This document shows, piece after piece, positions 14,514 through 16,979 of a stretch of 16,979 nucleotides of DNA (its first letter is position 1; every line of letters begins with the position of its first letter). Under the pieces are notes generated by a model, which did no database searches, was not told the origin of the DNA, and saw only the letters and a list, made by a program, of their open reading frames with translations. Location: assembly GCA_003217835.1 (NCBI GenBank), contig QHMQ01000104.1, forward strand, positions 1 to 16,979. Direction: 5' to 3'. Source of the stretch: Verrucomicrobiota bacterium (GTDB taxonomy: Bacteria > Verrucomicrobiota > Verrucomicrobiia > Chthoniobacterales > UBA10450). The position numbers and the translations under genes are program-made.

Positions 14514-14843
14514 ATGAAAAAAACGCTTTTAAGTATGGCGTTAGCAGTTGTGGCCCCGTTTGCATGGGGACAGGTCTCGGAGACGACCACAACGACCACC
14601 ACGACTGAAGGCAACGGTACGATTACGGAGTATACTCCAGGGAGTGCCATCGTGCTCAGGGAGAGTAGCGGACCGCGTCGGTATCGCTTCGGCAAGACGG
14701 TCACTTATGTGACCCGGAGCGGCCGGACCCTAGATGAAGATATGGTAAGAACGAGAATCAAACTGGGCGTCCCCGTCCGCGTTCACTATGTCGGGACAGG
14801 CGACAACATAATGGTTGATCGCGTGATCCTCGATGAGGATTAA
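14514..14843 (+). CDS. Small secreted protein with threonine run (hypothetical)
   Basis: A 109-residue protein with a standard signal peptide (MKKTLLSMALAVVAPFAWG, cleavage at about 19/20), then a run of eight threonines (24-31) followed by a compact basic and beta-rich domain: ITEYTPGSAIVLRES, RRYRFGKTVTYVTRSG, and VPVRVHYVGTGDNIMVDRVI. The last part looks like a small beta barrel. I recognise no characterised family. The start is well supported by AAAGGGAAATC directly before the ATG. A strong hairpin with a short T-tract follows (14868-14914). It is divergent from the lipid operon. The threonine codons are mixed ACG, ACC, ACA and ACT, so the run is under protein-level rather than simple DNA-repeat constraint. 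Confidence 0.8.
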   Translation: MKKTLLSMALAVVAPFAWGQVSETTTTTTTTEGNGTITEYTPGSAIVLRESSGPRRYRFGKTVTYVTRSGRTLDEDMVRTRIKLGVPVRVHYVGTGDNIMVDRVILDED

Positions 14844-14867
14844 GAGCTGAACTCGTTTGTCTCTAAT

Positions 14868-14914
14868 CGCGCCTTGGTGTTCTGCCTATTGGTGGAACAC
14901 CGAAGGTGCGTTTT
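14868..14914 (+). terminator. Intrinsic terminator after the threonine-run gene
   Basis: CGCGCCTTGGTGTTC (14868-14882) pairs with GAACACCGAAGGTGCG (14895-14910) with a core GGTGTTC/GAACACC stem, an outer CCTT/AAGG and GC pairs, and small bulges. TTTT follows at 14911-14914. It lies 25 bases after the stop at 14843 and just beyond the end of the convergent lipoprotein gene, so it may serve both sides. Confidence 0.65.
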
Positions 14915-14928
14915 GTCTAAACGGCTTT

Positions 14929-15288
14929 TTACGGGCTCATCGGTCGGATCTCTCCCGTCAACTCTACAACGACCGGATAACCTTCGACCAAATTAGGAAT
15001 CTTTCGTTCCGTTTCTGGATTTTTGCGGGCGAGCATAACTTTCAGACAAGCTGTGCGGCCATCTTCGAGGACCCCGACAGAGACGCCGACTACGTCCGGA
15101 ATCGCAAGCAACTCCTTATCGTGAGCAGCCAGCACGGCGTTAATGTCTCGTTTCGATGAGGCTGAACTATTCTGCGCCATATTCTGTCGGCAAGCGGGGA
15201 CGAGAGCAATTGTGAGAAGCAGCAAGCAGAAGCCACATCGCTGCCAGCGTCTTCCGCAGAATCGCATTACTCGACGATTCACCGACAT
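14929..15288 (-). CDS. Putative lipoprotein with protease-linked small domain
   Basis: A protein of 119 residues from the ATG at 15288. The N-terminus is very basic, followed by a hydrophobic stretch and a lipobox-like LVPAC, suggesting lipid attachment at Cys33. The mature domain reads INAVLAAHDKELLAIPDVVG, then VSVGVLEDGRTACLKVMLAR, and ends VVVELTGEIRPMSP. This resembles residues about 42-116 of the protease encoded just upstream (IRAVMAV, PEILGTAVGVDAAGTPVLTV, VQVHLTDKFRAM). The pair shares strand, is 48 bases apart and probably forms an operon. A GTG at 15297 is an alternative start; GAGG precedes the ATG closely. It could act as an inhibitor, prodomain-like chaperone or binding partner of the protease; that is inference. 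Confidence 0.65.
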   Translation of the reverse strand: MSVNRRVMRFCGRRWQRCGFCLLLLTIALVPACRQNMAQNSSASSKRDINAVLAAHDKELLAIPDVVGVSVGVLEDGRTACLKVMLARKNPETERKIPNLVEGYPVVVELTGEIRPMSP

Positions 15289-15336
15289 CCGCCTCACGCA
15301 AGCGGATGTGCTAAGATTTGGTTTCTACTGCCAGCG

Positions 15337-16452
15337 TCAGTTCCCCACCATCGTGGCGCCGAGGAACGAGAGGACTTGATTAATTGGATTCGCGATCGCG
15401 CTGGTGCTGCTGCCCGCATAGAGCAAACCCACCGCCCGCGGACTGGTTGCGACATCTTCGACCATCAGCGATCCCGAATCGCCGCTATTCAAAAACTTAC
15501 TGCCGCTATTTGCGATCACGGTCTGGCCGGTGAACGTCTTTGTGAATGCCGTGCCACCTGCACATTCGTTATCGTAGGTCACGCTAACCGTCGCGTTCAA
15601 GCCCGAGACCGCGCTGTGCGATAGCCCGGTTGTTCGACCGCTCTTTTTGACGGCCTGATTGATCGCGGCGGACACAGTTGATGACGAAATCGTTCCGATC
15701 TCGAGGATGGCACCATCGGTTCGCACCATACCCGAACTGATTTGTGCGATTGAGCAATCGACATTGCTATTCGGGAGCGAACTTTTCTTTACCAGTGTCC
15801 CAACGGTCTGCGCGTTGTTCTTATTGCAGTTCACGTCTATTAAACCTGGCTGAATGATCGGGTCACCCGTCGTCGCCACGGTATTGTTGCCACCCGAAAC
15901 GATGTCAGATTCGAATACGTGATAGTTGCTCAGGATGTACTGTGTGCTGCCGATTTTCACCAGCGAGCCGAGTGTTCCACCGCAGCAGTAGCCATTCGCG
16001 AGATCTTTCGACCAACCGCCAGACGTCCCGAGTTGAATTGGCGGCGTTTGTTTCGCCGTGTGACTTACGCTATGACCTCCACCGCCGGCCCAGGGCGGTT
16101 TGGCCATCGCGCGAAATTTATCCGTCAAATGAACCTGCACGCCCGCACCGCGAACGTCTCGCGGTAGGCTCCGTATCACTTCCCCCGCGTTCGCCGCATC
16201 TCGATCAACATAAACGGTTAGCACTGGAGTACCGGCCGCATCGACACCCACCGCAGTTCCCAGAATCTCCGGCTGCCGCATCAAATCGGGCGTGACCTCT
16301 CCTTGGACAGCCATAACCGCCCGAATGGCGGCATGCGTATCATCGAGGACGCCAATGGGCGGACTAGCAAATGCACTGATCGGAAGGAAAACCGAGACAA
16401 TTGCTGCGAGGAATTTAAAGAAGGACCGAATGAAACGATTGATTGGGAACAT
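15337..16452 (-). CDS. Secreted trypsin-like serine protease
   Basis: A 371-residue exported protein. The signal peptide covers about 1-29 (hydrophobic 10-28, cleavage after AFA). An N-terminal domain (40-118) is of the kind also found in the neighbouring lipoprotein and may be a propeptide. A glycine-rich linker (121-130) leads to a chymotrypsin-fold domain, with a triad readable as His178 in ILSNYHVF, Asp232 in NSNVDCSIAQ and Ser326 in LNSGDSGSLM. Cys156 and Cys157 (GYCCGG) and further cysteines at 209, 233 and 297 may form disulfides. KKSGRTTGLSHS (269-280) matches a motif common to such environmental proteases. Substrates are unknown. No strong ribosome site precedes the ATG at 16452. Confidence 0.85.
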   Translation of the reverse strand: MFPINRFIRSFFKFLAAIVSVFLPISAFASPPIGVLDDTHAAIRAVMAVQGEVTPDLMRQPEILGTAVGVDAAGTPVLTVYVDRDAANAGEVIRSLPRDVRGAGVQVHLTDKFRAMAKPPWAGGGGHSVSHTAKQTPPIQLGTSGGWSKDLANGYCCGGTLGSLVKIGSTQYILSNYHVFESDIVSGGNNTVATTGDPIIQPGLIDVNCNKNNAQTVGTLVKKSSLPNSNVDCSIAQISSGMVRTDGAILEIGTISSSTVSAAINQAVKKSGRTTGLSHSAVSGLNATVSVTYDNECAGGTAFTKTFTGQTVIANSGSKFLNSGDSGSLMVEDVATSPRAVGLLYAGSSTSAIANPINQVLSFLGATMVGN

Positions 16453-16741
16453 GGTGGATTACTTGAAGGTTGAGATCATGCGGCGGGAGACTACTCCTCC
16501 CGTGGCCGCCAGATTTAGCATACGCTTTCTAATTTGCAAACGTAAAAACCAACGGGAAGCGGCGCCCGGCTTTATGCAGTAAGCCAGTCATCGACAACCT
16601 AGCGCTTTGCGCCATCCTATTCATTTTGCGCACGCTTAATTCACGAAATGGCACCATGCAAGCTCAACCAAAAACCATGTTTAAAAGGTCGCCGCAGCGT
16701 CAGCTAACAGCCGAAAGAAACGATCACTACGATGAAATTGT
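16453..16741. other. Divergent intergenic region, no gene seen
   Basis: The spacer between the protease and the divergent gene at the right edge. It contains a CGGGAG-loop-CTCCCG hairpin (16484-16502) close to the protease start, in what would be its leader. There is no T-tract, so a terminator is unlikely. No coding frame or recognisable RNA gene is seen. Confidence 0.4.
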
Positions 16742-16979
16742 GTGAGCTCCATTCTTCGCATCGCAGTTGTCACCGCATTGCTTTCAAGCAATATCCTGTC
16801 GGCAGCAGCCAGGAAGAAGCCTGCCACTGAAAAGACGCCCAGCAAGGTTGACGTCGAAAACGCCACTCGCCTGCAGATCTTTCTTGATCGAGCGAACTTT
16901 AGTCCCGGCAAGCTTGATGGACACTATGGCGATTTTACTTGGAAAGCGCTTGCCCTCTATCGTCTCTCCCGAGGTGAAC
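16742..16979 (+). CDS. Secreted peptidoglycan-binding-like protein, N-terminal part (possible L,D-transpeptidase)
   Basis: An open frame from a GTG at 16742 runs off the window after 79 codons. It begins VSSILRIAVVTALLSSNILS, a signal-peptide-like stretch with a likely cut after SAAA, then a Lys-rich linker (ARKKPATEKTPSK), and then RLQIFLDRANFSPGKLDGHYG with DFTWKALALYR. The last part fits the PG_binding_1 pattern (LQ-x-L-x-F-x-PG-x-x-DG-x-x-G-x-x-T-x-x-AL). In related bacteria such a domain often precedes an ErfK/YbiS/YcfS L,D-transpeptidase domain that crosslinks peptidoglycan, but that part is outside the window, so the enzyme call is inference. No ATG is available in this frame. Confidence 0.7.
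   Translation, partial: MSSILRIAVVTALLSSNILSAAARKKPATEKTPSKVDVENATRLQIFLDRANFSPGKLDGHYGDFTWKALALYRLSRGE

Overview
The window looks like a piece of a verrucomicrobial genome, probably from the soil Spartobacteria/Chthoniobacterales group. I judge this from the feel of the 16S rRNA 3' two-thirds at the left edge and from the protein families; no database comparison was possible. Codon use is moderately GC-rich and many genes lack a clear Shine-Dalgarno sequence.

Left part (1-2300): a 16S rRNA gene, truncated by the window edge, ends near 951. A very strong intrinsic terminator follows about 200 bases later. Then come a small monooxygenase-like gene, tRNA-Ala(TGC) and, about 440 bases further, tRNA-Ile(GAT). 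No 23S or 5S follows: the next genes are ordinary protein genes. The two tRNAs that normally sit in the 16S-23S spacer are therefore present, but the operon looks broken up. The 3' end of tRNA-Ala is repeated exactly twice downstream, as at a tRNA-targeted integration site or a decayed tRNA array.

Middle part (2300-8800): mostly housekeeping or poorly known genes. These are a VanZ-like membrane protein, a type I mannose-6-phosphate isomerase, a DUF971 protein, the PLP-homeostasis protein YggS, a secreted Sm/SH3-like small protein, a secreted TPR protein with a possible structured leader, a 50-residue two-helix membrane protein, a DUF72 protein and a small membrane protein. Two intergenic regions carry nested inverted repeats of similar design (2801-2894 and 5334-5393), resembling REP/MITE-type elements.

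The core of the window (8812-14148, minus strand) is a tightly overlapping five-gene lipid operon. In order of transcription it encodes a CDP-alcohol phosphatidyltransferase, a CdsA-type CDP-diglyceride synthase, a PlsC-type acyltransferase, a fused alpha/beta hydrolase-methyltransferase, and a fused PAP2-dual-specificity phosphatase. Gene order and fusions match the poorly understood ynbABCD operon of E. coli, with an acyltransferase added between B and C. The set could in principle acylate, activate, transfer a head group, dephosphorylate and methylate or de-esterify a phospholipid. The first gene is broken in its catalytic motif: about 31 bases appear to be missing, which shifts the frame.

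Right part (14149-16979): a divergent secreted protein with an eight-threonine run and a good terminator; a minus-strand pair made of a putative lipoprotein and a trypsin-like secreted protease that share the same small N-terminal domain; and the start of a secreted peptidoglycan-binding protein, possibly an L,D-transpeptidase, cut by the window edge.
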